A stretch of 64,000 nucleotides of DNA from JANYLB01 sp963837715 (GTDB lineage: Bacteria; Actinomycetota; Acidimicrobiia; IMCC26256; JANYLB01): the NCBI GenBank assembly GCA_963837715.1, contig CAWIOF010000002.1:1736001-1800000 (forward strand), read 5' to 3'. Of this stretch, positions 26,855 to 34,586 are shown one piece after another; the first letter of the stretch is position 1; each line of letters starts with the position of its first letter. The notes beneath the pieces are model-generated. The model saw only the letters and a list, made by a program, of their open reading frames with translations, was not told the origin of the DNA and did not search any database. The position numbers and the translations under genes are program-made.

Positions 26855-26968
26855 GCCCAGCCGGGTACGAGCGGCAACCCAAGGTTCTCGTCACGGGCGA
26901 GCGAGCTCGCCACACAATCGGCGAACTCCTACTACCAGGTCATGAACCTGGCGGCCGCGCAACACTGA
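26855..26968 (+). pseudogene. second alpha/beta hydrolase remnant with internal deletion
   Basis: The frame reads AQPGTSGNPRFSSR and then jumps to ANSYYQVMNLAAAQH and a stop. The same two blocks occur 230 bases apart in the remnant at 23439-23878 (QPGTSGNPGYSSR and ANFYSLVMNLAAAAR). The central part with the catalytic His is deleted. The bases between 26710 and 26854 show no gene. Confidence 0.65.
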
Positions 26969-26969
26969 G

Positions 26970-27371
26970 TCAGCCGGAAGACACGTCATCACCGCGGAGC
27001 GCCGCCACTCCGTCGATCTCGACGAGTTGGTCGGGGTACCCGAGCACCGACACGCCGAGGAGGGTGCTGGGAGGTCGGTGGGGCGCGAGACCCGACTCGA
27101 TCACGGTCCACGCCCGTACGAGGTCGGCGCGCTCCCCCACCACGTAGATCGTCGTCCGCACCAGGTCTGCGAGCCCGGCGCCATGACGGCGGAGCACTGC
27201 TTCGAGGTTCGCGAGTGCGACGGCGGCCTGCGCCTCGTGGTCACCCGGCGCGACCACGACCCCGGTGGAATCGAGTGGGCACGCGCCGGCAGTGATGAGC
27301 AGGGATCCCGTCTCGACGACCGACGCGTACTCGTACGGGACACCGTCGAACAGCTCATCATCCACCCGCAC
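26970..27371 (-). CDS. RidA/YjgF/UK114 family protein
   Basis: A 133-residue trimeric-fold protein starting at GTG 27371, with ITAGACPLD, AQAAVALANLEAVLRRHGAGL and LVRTTIYVVGERADL matching the family. At the position of the Arg that binds the substrate carboxylate in RidA (PARS in E. coli) the sequence reads PPST, so imine deaminase activity is doubtful and it may belong to another Rid subgroup. It is followed upstream, 24 bases away on the same strand, by the MmcQ/YjbR gene. Confidence 0.82.
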   Translation of the reverse strand: MRVDDELFDGVPYEYASVVETGSLLITAGACPLDSTGVVVAPGDHEAQAAVALANLEAVLRRHGAGLADLVRTTIYVVGERADLVRAWTVIESGLAPHRPPSTLLGVSVLGYPDQLVEIDGVAALRGDDVSSG

Positions 27372-27395
27372 AGGATGCCCGATGCGCTGGAGTGA

Positions 27396-27821
27396 CTACT
27401 CGTCGGGCCCGGGCAGGCCGGGAACGAGCGCTGCGAGCTTCTTCGGAGCGAGGATCCGGTAGCTCTCGGCGACCAACTCGGCGACATCACTCCAGTCGGC
27501 GTCCTCGTCGAGCACCAGACCGACCTCGTCGCCGCGCCACACGGGCGCGAAGAACGGATCACCCATGCTGCGGAGCAATTCGAGCTCCGGTCCCGCAGAC
27601 CGGAACATCATCACGACCACGGGACCGTTCTCGCCCGTGGCGCGGGCGTAGGCAGGCGGCCAGCCCGCGTCGATCATGAGGACGTGGGCGAACGTCCGCT
27701 TGCGGATCCGCCACCGCGTCCCCACCCACGCCGCTTCCTCGTACGCTTCGGGCAGGTCGAGGCACACCGCACGGAGCGCGGCGATGACCTCCGGCGGCAC
27801 GTCCGAATGGGCAGGGTCCAC
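27396..27821 (-). CDS. MmcQ/YjbR family protein
   Basis: A 141-residue protein with the features of the MmcQ/YjbR fold: an N-terminal helix CLDLPEAYEEAAW, a beta sheet with VVVMMFR, and a C-terminal WSDVAELVAESYRILAPKKL. The family is described as DNA-binding-like, but its role is unclear. GTG 27821 is the only good start. The longer frame to 28100 is antisense to the NTF2-like gene. Confidence 0.8.
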   Translation of the reverse strand: MDPAHSDVPPEVIAALRAVCLDLPEAYEEAAWVGTRWRIRKRTFAHVLMIDAGWPPAYARATGENGPVVVMMFRSAGPELELLRSMGDPFFAPVWRGDEVGLVLDEDADWSDVAELVAESYRILAPKKLAALVPGLPGPDE

Positions 27822-27907
27822 CCCACCAGGATGCCCGATCACCGATGAGTTCGCGTGGTGGCGGCCGTCAGAGTGTTCGGCGAACCGACACGACCCGAGG
27901 AGCGGCT

Positions 27908-28330
27908 GTGAGCGCGAGCGATACCCGACACGGCGATTCGGAAGCGATCGGCGAGTTGATCCGCGGCTGGGCCGACGCCGTGCACGACGGTGAGCTCGAG
28001 CGCGTGCTCGCCCGACACGACGACGACATCGTGATGTTCGACGTTCCCCCGCCCGAAGACGGCGTGCGCGGCATCGATGCGTACCGCGCGTCGTGGCCAC
28101 CGTTCTTCGAGTGGCAACGCTCCGGCGGATCGTTCGACATCGTCGAGCTCGACGTGACGGCCGGCGGCGACGTCGCGTTCGCGTGGGCGCTCCTCCGTTG
28201 CGGGACGACCGAGGACCACGAACGGCACCCCGAACGACGCCTCCGCCTCACGCTCGGGTTCCGCAAGGAAAGCGACGGCTGGGTCGTGACCCACGAGCAC
28301 CACTCGTTCGCCGACGCGAGCCAGGGCTGA
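27908..28330 (+). CDS. NTF2-like/SnoaL-type protein (ketosteroid isomerase fold)
   Basis: A 140-residue cone-shaped NTF2-fold protein with an N-terminal ELIRGWADAVHDGELERVLA helix, IVMFDVPPP, and the C-terminal sheet GFRKESDGWVVTHEHHSF. Close relatives are annotated SgcJ/EcaC or YybH-like. GTG 27908 has GAGGAG before it. It ends one base before the stop of the convergent P450 gene. Confidence 0.82.
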   Translation: MSASDTRHGDSEAIGELIRGWADAVHDGELERVLARHDDDIVMFDVPPPEDGVRGIDAYRASWPPFFEWQRSGGSFDIVELDVTAGGDVAFAWALLRCGTTEDHERHPERRLRLTLGFRKESDGWVVTHEHHSFADASQG

Positions 28331-29596
28331 TCAACCGTCGTGCTCGACGAGTCCTGGCCGGTGGTCGGGTCCGGGGACGATGGGGAGTTCGCCGAGTCCG
28401 CGGAGGACGAGACCGTCGCCGTGGTCCCAGTGCAGGTGGTCGACGGCAACCGCGAGCTGGAGTTGCGGGAAGCGGCTGAAGAGGGATCCGAGGGCGAGGT
28501 GGGCTTCCATGCGCCCGAGTGGCGCGCCGAGGCAGAAGTGGATGCCGTGCCCGAACGCGAGATGTCTGGTGTCGGTCCGGTCGATGTCGAGTTCGTCGGG
28601 CTGGGAATAGCGTTCCGGATCCCGGTTGGCTGATGCGAGGTTGACGATGACCTGCGCGCCGGCGGGGATCGTGACGCCGGCGATGTCGATCGGCTCGAGG
28701 GCGTAGCGGAACGTCGAGTGCGGGACTGGAGCGTCGTAGCGGAGGAGTTCCTCGACCGCGGCCGGGATCTGTTCGGGGTCTGCCTGCAGCCGCTCGAGTT
28801 GGTCGGGGTGGCGCAGCAAGGCGACGACGCTGTTCTCGATCAGGCTGGCGGTGGTGTCGTGCCCGGCGACGATCAGCTGGAAGATGGTCGAGAGCAACTC
28901 TTGTTGGTCGAGGCGGTGTTCGCCGTCGCGTGCGGCGATCAATGCGCTGACCAGATCATCGCCTGGAAGCCGATGCTTCGAGTCGACCAGCGCTGCCAGC
29001 ATCGCGACGGTCGCGTCGGACGCCCGCTTCGCGACTGCGTACTCCTCGGGAGTCGACGTCGGCGAGAGCAGCGTTCTGAGCGAAGCACCCAGTTCGGCGC
29101 GATCGGCGTGCGGTACGCCGAGCAGTTCGCAGATGACGGTGAACGGCAACGGAAACGCGAACGACGCGACGAAGTCGACCGGTTCGTCGGGTCCGTGGGC
29201 GGCGATCTCGTCGAGCAGGTCGTCGACGACGGCCTGCACCGAGGGGCGAAGGCTCTCGATGCTGCGAATGGAGAAGGCGGCGGTGACGAGCCGACGCAAC
29301 CGGGTGTGGTCGGGTGGGTCGACGACGAGCATGTGTCGGGCCAACGCAGGCCCGGGCAGACCTTCGGCGACGACCTCACCGGCCGAGGCGAGTGCAGCGT
29401 GGATGTCTTTCGACAATCGCCGGTCGCCGAGCGCGGCCTTCGCCTCGGCGTGACTGACGATGAGCCACGCATCGTGGCCGTCGGCGAGCTTCACCGGGTG
29501 CACCGGGCCGAGGTCGCGCATCTCCGCGAACAAGCCGAACGGATCGTCGCGGTCGTGGGAACCCCAGCGGGCGAGCGCGCACTCCAGCGCGGTCAC
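28331..29596 (-). CDS. cytochrome P450
   Basis: A 421-residue soluble bacterial P450. The I-helix oxygen-binding motif AGHDTT is at 244-249, ExxR at E283-R286, and the heme loop FGHGIHFCLGAPLGR places the axial Cys at residue 355. It needs ferredoxin and reductase partners, not found nearby. GTG 29596 overlaps the TetR gene stop by four bases, so the pair is co-expressed and the P450 is probably under control of that regulator. Substrate unknown. Confidence 0.92.
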   Translation of the reverse strand: MTALECALARWGSHDRDDPFGLFAEMRDLGPVHPVKLADGHDAWLIVSHAEAKAALGDRRLSKDIHAALASAGEVVAEGLPGPALARHMLVVDPPDHTRLRRLVTAAFSIRSIESLRPSVQAVVDDLLDEIAAHGPDEPVDFVASFAFPLPFTVICELLGVPHADRAELGASLRTLLSPTSTPEEYAVAKRASDATVAMLAALVDSKHRLPGDDLVSALIAARDGEHRLDQQELLSTIFQLIVAGHDTTASLIENSVVALLRHPDQLERLQADPEQIPAAVEELLRYDAPVPHSTFRYALEPIDIAGVTIPAGAQVIVNLASANRDPERYSQPDELDIDRTDTRHLAFGHGIHFCLGAPLGRMEAHLALGSLFSRFPQLQLAVAVDHLHWDHGDGLVLRGLGELPIVPGPDHRPGLVEHDG

Positions 29597-30228
29597 CGGT
29601 CTTCGCCCGAGGAGACCGGTGACACCCCGATGATGCCGAGGCGCCGGCGGACGATCATCCTCGCGAGGTCGATGGCGGCGGGATCCTGGCGAAGGACGTA
29701 GTTGGCGTTGGCGGCGAGGATGATGCCGTTCAGCTCGAACGTGAGTGCGTCGGGATCCTCGTCGGCGGGGAGCTCGTGCCGTTCGACCGCGGTGACGACG
29801 AACTGGCGGATCAACGCGGTGAACTCGCGCTGAAAGTTCGCGATCTCCTCCTTGACCGGTCCGGGGCGGGTCCCCATCTCGAGGGCCGCGCCGGCGAAGA
29901 AGCACCCGCCCGGGAACGTACGCCGCACGAGGTGGTCGAAGAACGCGTCGCACAGGGCAACGAGTTGACCGACGCCCGGTGCCGCCGCGAGCGCCGGCGC
30001 GACGACGTCGTCGAGGAAGATCCGCCCTGCCTCCTCCACCGTCGCGAGCTGCAGCTCCTGCTTCGAGCCGAAGTGGGCATACACGCCGCTCTTGCTCATG
30101 TCGAGCGCGCCGGCGAGGTTGCCGATCGAGAGGCCTTCGAGCCCCTCGACGGTCGCCAACGAGACCGCTTCGCGCACGATCGCGGCCCGGGTGCGCTCCC
30201 CGTCGGCTCGCTTCTGTCTCGTCACCAT
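29593..30228 (-). CDS. TetR/AcrR family transcriptional regulator
   Basis: A 211-residue repressor with an N-terminal helix-turn-helix (TRAAIVREAVSLATVEG, then LAGALDMSKSGVYAHFGSK) and an all-helical ligand domain. The first gene of the TetR-P450 operon, divergent from a methyltransferase at 30320. ATG 30228 lies six bases after a TATCTT box and so appears leaderless. Two near-identical palindromes in the divergent gap are its likely operators. Confidence 0.9.
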   Translation of the reverse strand: MVTRQKRADGERTRAAIVREAVSLATVEGLEGLSIGNLAGALDMSKSGVYAHFGSKQELQLATVEEAGRIFLDDVVAPALAAAPGVGQLVALCDAFFDHLVRRTFPGGCFFAGAALEMGTRPGPVKEEIANFQREFTALIRQFVVTAVERHELPADEDPDALTFELNGIILAANANYVLRQDPAAIDLARMIVRRRLGIIGVSPVSSGEDR

Positions 30229-30239
30229 CTTGACAAGAT

Positions 30240-30257
30240 AGCACGACCGATCGTACT
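30240..30257. promoter_or_regulatory. operator-like palindrome O1 in the tetR/methyltransferase gap
   Basis: AGCACGACCGATCGTACT, arms AGCACGA and TCGTACT with one mismatch. It lies between a possible -35 (TTCAAA) and -10 (TATCTT) of the minus-strand tetR promoter, so binding would repress tetR-P450. Confidence 0.65.
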
Positions 30258-30267
30258 TTGAAAATGC

Positions 30268-30285
30268 AGAACGACCGATCGTGCT
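30268..30285. promoter_or_regulatory. operator-like palindrome O2 in the tetR/methyltransferase gap
   Basis: AGAACGACCGATCGTGCT shares the ACGACCGATCGT core with O1 and lies 28 bases from it, centre to centre. It is placed to control the methyltransferase that starts at 30320. Confidence 0.65.
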
Positions 30286-30319
30286 ACCTAGCGAACGCAT
30301 CACGCAGAAAGGAACGGAG

Positions 30320-31132
30320 ATGAATCCGAACAAGGCACTCTGGGAGCAGGGCGACTTCACGCAAATCGCCGCGAGCATGCGCGACAGCGGCGCCGAGCTC
30401 GTCGCGGAGCTCGGGATCACGCCTGGGATGCATGTCCTCGACCTCGGCTGCGGCGACGGCACCACCGCACTGCCTGCCGCACAGCTCGGCGCCGACGTGC
30501 TGGGCGTCGACATCGCGTCCAACCTGGTCGCCGCCGGGAAGCGCCGGGCGCACGAGGCCGGCCTCGCAAACCTCCGCTTCCGGGAAGGCGACGCGTCGAA
30601 CCTGGCGGAGCTGAGCGACGACTCCTTCGACCTGACGGTCAGCATCTTCGGCGCGATGTTCGCTCCCGAGCCGTTCGCCGTGGCCGACGAGATGGTCCGT
30701 GTGACCCGCCCCGGCGGACGGATCGTGATGGGCAACTGGATCCCCGGGGACCCGACGCTGGTCGCCCAGATCCTCGAGATCAGCTCCGCCCACTCCCCGC
30801 CCCCGCCGGAGGGGTTCGTGAGCCCGATGACCTGGGGCGTCGAATCACACGTCGCCGAACGGTTCACCGCTGCGGGAGTCGGCGAGGAACACATCTCGTT
30901 CGACCGTTCCACCTACCGCTTCATGTTCCCCCACCCGCCCGCCGACCTCGTCGCCGTGTTCCGCACGTACTACGGCCCGACCATGAACGCATTCGACGCG
31001 GCCGCGGCCAACGGGCGCGCGCTGGAGCTCGAAGAGGAGCTCGTCGCCCTGTTCGACAAGCAGAACGACAGCCCACACCCCGACACCACGTCGATCCCGG
31101 CAACGTTCCTCCGGGTCACGGTTGTCGTGTGA
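30320..31132 (+). CDS. class I SAM-dependent methyltransferase (UbiE-like)
   Basis: A 270-residue methyltransferase with motif I VLDLGCGDGTTALPAA, strand 2 VLGVDIASNLV, and RVTRPGGRIVMGNW. The fold and the long C-terminal part resemble actinobacterial UbiE/Coq5-type small-molecule methyltransferases. ATG 30320 has AAAGGAACGGAG ahead of it. It is divergent from the TetR/P450 pair and shares its operators, so P450 oxidation and methylation may act on one compound or its product. Confidence 0.87.
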   Translation: MNPNKALWEQGDFTQIAASMRDSGAELVAELGITPGMHVLDLGCGDGTTALPAAQLGADVLGVDIASNLVAAGKRRAHEAGLANLRFREGDASNLAELSDDSFDLTVSIFGAMFAPEPFAVADEMVRVTRPGGRIVMGNWIPGDPTLVAQILEISSAHSPPPPEGFVSPMTWGVESHVAERFTAAGVGEEHISFDRSTYRFMFPHPPADLVAVFRTYYGPTMNAFDAAAANGRALELEEELVALFDKQNDSPHPDTTSIPATFLRVTVVV

Positions 31133-31151
31133 ATCCGGCCGGTACCTCTCG

Positions 31152-31655
31152 CTAGGCGCGCCTGATGATGGCGAACCACGATTGCACGGGTTCGCTACGG
31201 ATCGTGACGTCGAGCGCTGCCGGTTCGATCGACTCGACCCGCCACCCGTCGGCGAAGGTGTCCCGGATCTCGGCCTGGGTGATCCGACGTGGTCCCCACC
31301 CCGGCGGTTCGTTCTCGCTAAAGCAGAACATGAAGTACGTGCCACCCGAGCGGGTCGCACTCGCGAGACTTGCGACGAACGGCACGCGATCCTCGTCGTC
31401 GAACACTTGGAACAGCCCACAGTCGAGCACGATGTCGAACTGCTCATCGAGCGATGCCAGATCCCGGGCATCGCCGACGAGGAAGCGCGCCGACATGCCC
31501 CGCTCCTCCGCCTTGGCCCGCGCGAGGCGGATCGCCGAAGGTGCGATGTCCATCCCGACCGCTTCGCATCCCGCACCGGCCGCCATGAGCACGTGCTCCG
31601 CAGACGTGTCGGTGATCTCCATGTCGGAACCTCCCAGCTCGCGCTGGAGCTCCAT
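31152..31655 (-). CDS. SAM-dependent methyltransferase, N-terminally truncated
   Basis: The 167-residue frame starts at ATG 31655 and carries EHVLMAAGAGCEAVGMDIAP, the acidic strand-2 end, DIVLDCGLFQVF and SGGTYFMFCFSENEPPGWGP. Full relatives have about 40 more residues including motif I (VLDxGCGTG); here only a degenerate SDMEITDTSAEHV is left and an in-frame stop lies just upstream. The broken edge is 73 bases from the end of the decayed IS110 copy, so the truncation probably came with insertion or rearrangement there. Activity is unlikely. Confidence 0.6.
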   Translation of the reverse strand: MELQRELGGSDMEITDTSAEHVLMAAGAGCEAVGMDIAPSAIRLARAKAEERGMSARFLVGDARDLASLDEQFDIVLDCGLFQVFDDEDRVPFVASLASATRSGGTYFMFCFSENEPPGWGPRRITQAEIRDTFADGWRVESIEPAALDVTIRSEPVQSWFAIIRRA

Positions 31656-31727
31656 CCACGGGACGCATCAAGCCCCAGCATCCTCGACTTCTTCAACCGT
31701 ACGCCGGGGTGCAACCGCGTCCCAGAA

Positions 31728-33158
31728 CGAAGCCTCTTTGTGTCAAGGCCCTGGTTTCGGGCGCGTCTGAGCGGTGTTGTTCGGGTGGGCGTAGCGTTCG
31801 TGTCGGGTCCGGGAGTGACCTCACCGAAGAGCCGGCCGTCAGGGTGCAGAGCCGGCCACGCTGGCCTTTGGAGCCGTTCCCGATTGTCCTCCCGGGCCCC
31901 TGTTCTCAGGGGCGGGTGTCGGCGATGAGTTGGCGGTAGACCGCGTCGCTGATCCGTCGCTTCAACGCGCGGAGGGCTTCTTTGCGGGTCTTGCCTTCGC
32001 CGAGTCTTGCGTTCGAAGTAGACGTGTCCGGGTGTGTCGTGCGCGATCTGGGTGATCGCGGCGACGTGCAGCGCGTGGTTCAACTGGCGGTTCCCACGCG
32101 GGTTCAACCGGTGACGGACCTTCGGTCCGCTCGATGCTTCGATCGGAGCGGTCGCGTTGTAGCGGGCGTAGTGACCCGAGCTCGGGAACCGGGTCACGTC
32201 GCCGGTGTGTCCGACGATCAACGCGGCGCCGATCGGACCGACACCGTGGACCTCGGTGACGGTGGTCTCCGACGCGGCCACCGCGACCGCGATGCGGGTC
32301 GACGAGTTCCTCGAGCTGGTTGTCGAGCGCGACGCACGTCGCGAGGAGCTCCAGGGCCATCTGTTTGCGTTCCACATCGACAAGCTCGACCGGGCGAAGC
32401 GCCTCGCAGCGCCTGACCGGCCCGTTCGGCCGACAAACGCCTGGTCAGACCGCCCGGGACCAGGAGACACAACAGTGCGTGGAGTCGACAGATCGCCGGG
32501 TTCCGACGCGGTGAGGTCGTGGTGGCGGTTCGCGAGCATCCGCAACACCGCCGCATGATCGACCGGGCGAACGGCCCGGAGGCGGGCGTGACGCAACGCA
32601 ACGATCGCAGCGGAACGGGCGTCGTGGGCGTCGGTCTTGTCGGTGCGGCCCGAGTCGAGGAGCCGCACCCGCGCCGACAACGTCGGTGGCACATCGACCA
32701 CGGACTCACCGGCGGCGACGAGCTGCTGGGCGAGCAACGACCCGAGACCACCGGCGCGCTTCGACCGCCCACGTCCGCGGCTCGAACGGCTCCGCGAACG
32801 CCAACAGCCGGTCGCGTTGCCGACGATCCGCGGTGACGCGCAACTCACCGACGAGTTCTCGGTGTCGTCGAGCACCGCCGCGGTGTGCGACCCCTGTGCG
32901 GGTCGATCCCGATCACGAACATGACTTCCTCCTCCAGGCTGACCATCGTGGGGATGCCACGGCGGGCAGTCCTGATGAAGGGTGATTGCTCGCCTCTTTC
33001 GAGCCACGCCGCAGCGAGAACCCGACCGGCGGTCGCTTCGCTCAGAAGCCAACCAACACCGGCGGCAGGGCATTCTTGAGACCGCCGGCCAGGCCCTCGG
33101 ACGCTACGAGCGAACCCGCAACGCCTGCACGAGATCCTCTATCAGGGCATTATGTGCG
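31728..33158 (-). mobile_element. IS110-family insertion sequence, decayed copy (IS-A)
   Basis: About 1.43 kb, inverted relative to the intact copy at 34355-35784. The right end (minus strand) carries TTGACACAAAGAGGCTTCG, identical to the other copy. The left end shares GCTCGTAGCGTCCG and GCGGCGTGGCTCGAAAGAGG with it. Boundaries are set by where similarity stops and could be off by several bases. No terminal inverted repeats, as usual for IS110. Confidence 0.75.
31906..32922 (-). pseudogene. IS110-family transposase, frameshifted
   Basis: Begins MFVIGIDPHR at 32922 (DEDD domain Asp) and ends near 31906 after RRISDAVYRQL. The middle pieces LLAQQLVAAGESVVDVP, VHGVGPIGAALIVGHTGDV and YNATAPIEASSG (with the catalytic Ser) are recognisable but lie in different frames, so no intact protein can be made. 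Clearly homologous throughout to the intact transposase at 34587. Confidence 0.8.
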
Positions 33159-33186
33159 CGGGCAGGCGAGCGGAGAGGCGGGACCG

Positions 33187-34353
33187 TTGTCGATAGATCC
33201 AGCGTTGGCGCGAGAGATCGCGGCGCTGAGCCACGGCGGATATTGGGCGATGGCGGTAGACGACCAGTGGCGGCTTGCAGGAACTACAGACGAGCAGGCC
33301 GCTCTCCTGCCCGATCATCCGGCGATTGGGTCCTTCTACTTCGGCACCGAGGCACGCGAATTGATTCACCAGAGTGCTGTCGGCGACTCAGTGGAGCAGA
33401 GCCGAATAGAAGTGAGGCAGTACGGCAAGTGGATGATGGACGACCTCGGAGTTGATCGTGATGCGCTGCGCGGCATGCTGCATCCCGCGTTGCGCGACGC
33501 CGTCGACGAACTCGAACCCTCGGACTCGGACGTGAGATGCTGGGAGACAGCCACGGGCTACCTCGGCGACAAGATCAAGTTGCACTCGTTGGCGCGCCGT
33601 GTGCGTGATTCGGCGGGTCGCGTCGTCGGCACCGTGTGGATGTCCAAGCCCGCAGTTGGCACGACCACCGTCGCGATGCTCGTCGCCTCTGCCGACCTGG
33701 ACCACCTCCGTTGGATGCAGCAGTTCAGTGCGGTGGACCGGCGGCCAGCAGCCGTGTTGTTCGCAGATCTGGAGGGCTCGTCGCTACTGTCGAAGCGTCT
33801 ACCCACCGCGGCATACTTTGCATTAGTCCGCCGGATGACGAAGGCCGCCGACGAGTGCGTCATCGACGCAGGAGGGCTTGTCGGCCGCCACGTCGGTGAT
33901 GGTGTTGCAGCGTTCTTCACAGCTGAGGTCGCGGGGTCGGAGTCCGCGGCAGCTCGGGCCTGCATCGGCGCAGCGCGCTCACTCCAGGCGTCCATGGTGA
34001 GGATCGCCGAGAAGCACAATCTGGCCCCTGAGGACGTGACGGTACGCGCAGGACTGCACTGGGGGGCAACGCTCTTCATCGGCAGCATCATCACTCGTGG
34101 CCGCAGTGAGGTCACCGCGCTCGGCGATGAAGTCAACGAAGCCGCTCGCATCGAAGCATGTGCAACTGGCGGCCGCACGCTCGCCTCCAAGAACCTCCTC
34201 GAACGCCTGACTGCCCTCGACGCAGCGGCGCTCGACCTCGACCCGAACTACGTCAACTACATCCCACTCGCCGACCTCGGCACCGCCACCGAGAAGGCCC
34301 GACGTGACGCCCCGGCCATTGCAGTCTGTGACCTCGCACTCGCCCAAGAATGA
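33187..34353 (+). CDS. class III adenylate/guanylate cyclase with N-terminal sensor-like region
   Basis: A 388-residue protein. Residues 1-180 look like a sensor region without clear motifs or membrane helices. About 195-370 is the cyclase homology domain: metal Asp in VLFADLEGSS, the second in HVGDGVAAFF, then LHWGATLFIG and LGDEVNEAARIEA. It should make cAMP or cGMP. TTG 33187 follows GGAGAGG, so this start is preferred; upstream codons run into IS-A. GC content is visibly lower than nearby genes, and rare codons such as TTA and ATA occur. It is enclosed between the left ends of two inverted IS110 copies with only 28 bases and 1 base to spare. Confidence 0.83.
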   Translation: MSIDPALAREIAALSHGGYWAMAVDDQWRLAGTTDEQAALLPDHPAIGSFYFGTEARELIHQSAVGDSVEQSRIEVRQYGKWMMDDLGVDRDALRGMLHPALRDAVDELEPSDSDVRCWETATGYLGDKIKLHSLARRVRDSAGRVVGTVWMSKPAVGTTTVAMLVASADLDHLRWMQQFSAVDRRPAAVLFADLEGSSLLSKRLPTAAYFALVRRMTKAADECVIDAGGLVGRHVGDGVAAFFTAEVAGSESAAARACIGAARSLQASMVRIAEKHNLAPEDVTVRAGLHWGATLFIGSIITRGRSEVTALGDEVNEAARIEACATGGRTLASKNLLERLTALDAAALDLDPNYVNYIPLADLGTATEKARRDAPAIAVCDLALAQE

Positions 34354-34354
34354 C

Positions 34355-34586
34355 CGCACAGAACTGCCTGATGGATCCTGGGTGCGGGCGTTGAGCGTCT
34401 GCTCGTAGCGTCCGCGGGTCCCGGCTGGTTGGCTCTCGAACTGCCTGCCGCCCTTTGGGGTTGGCTTCCGAACGAAGCGCGAGCTGGTCGGGGCTCGGTC
34501 GCGGCGTGGCTCGAAAGAGGCGAGCAGAACACCTTCATCAGGAGTGCCCGTCGTGATGTCCCCACTGGTTCACGAGGAGGTGCTCG
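34355..34586 (+). ncRNA. candidate bridge-RNA region of the IS110 left end
   Basis: A 232-base non-coding stretch upstream of the transposase, conserved in patches in the decayed copy (GCTCGTAGCGTCCG, GGCTTC, GCGTGGCTCGAAAGAGGCGA). In characterised IS110-group elements this end encodes the bridge RNA. The right end (35610-35784) is also long, as in the IS1111 group, so which end is used is unresolved. Folding was not computed. Confidence 0.3.

Noticed and set aside
27371..27840. Shared AGGATGCCCGAT just upstream of the RidA and MmcQ starts
   Set aside because: Twelve matching bases at two sites, without a promoter-like layout, could be chance or a local duplication.
29593..30912. TetR gene fused to a longer N-terminal part up to 30912
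   Set aside because: The extra part is antisense to the methyltransferase at 30320 and crosses the operators; ATG 30228 gives a normal TetR.
28331..31132. Secondary-metabolite gene cluster around the P450
   Set aside because: Only a P450, regulator and methyltransferase are present, with no core biosynthetic enzyme.
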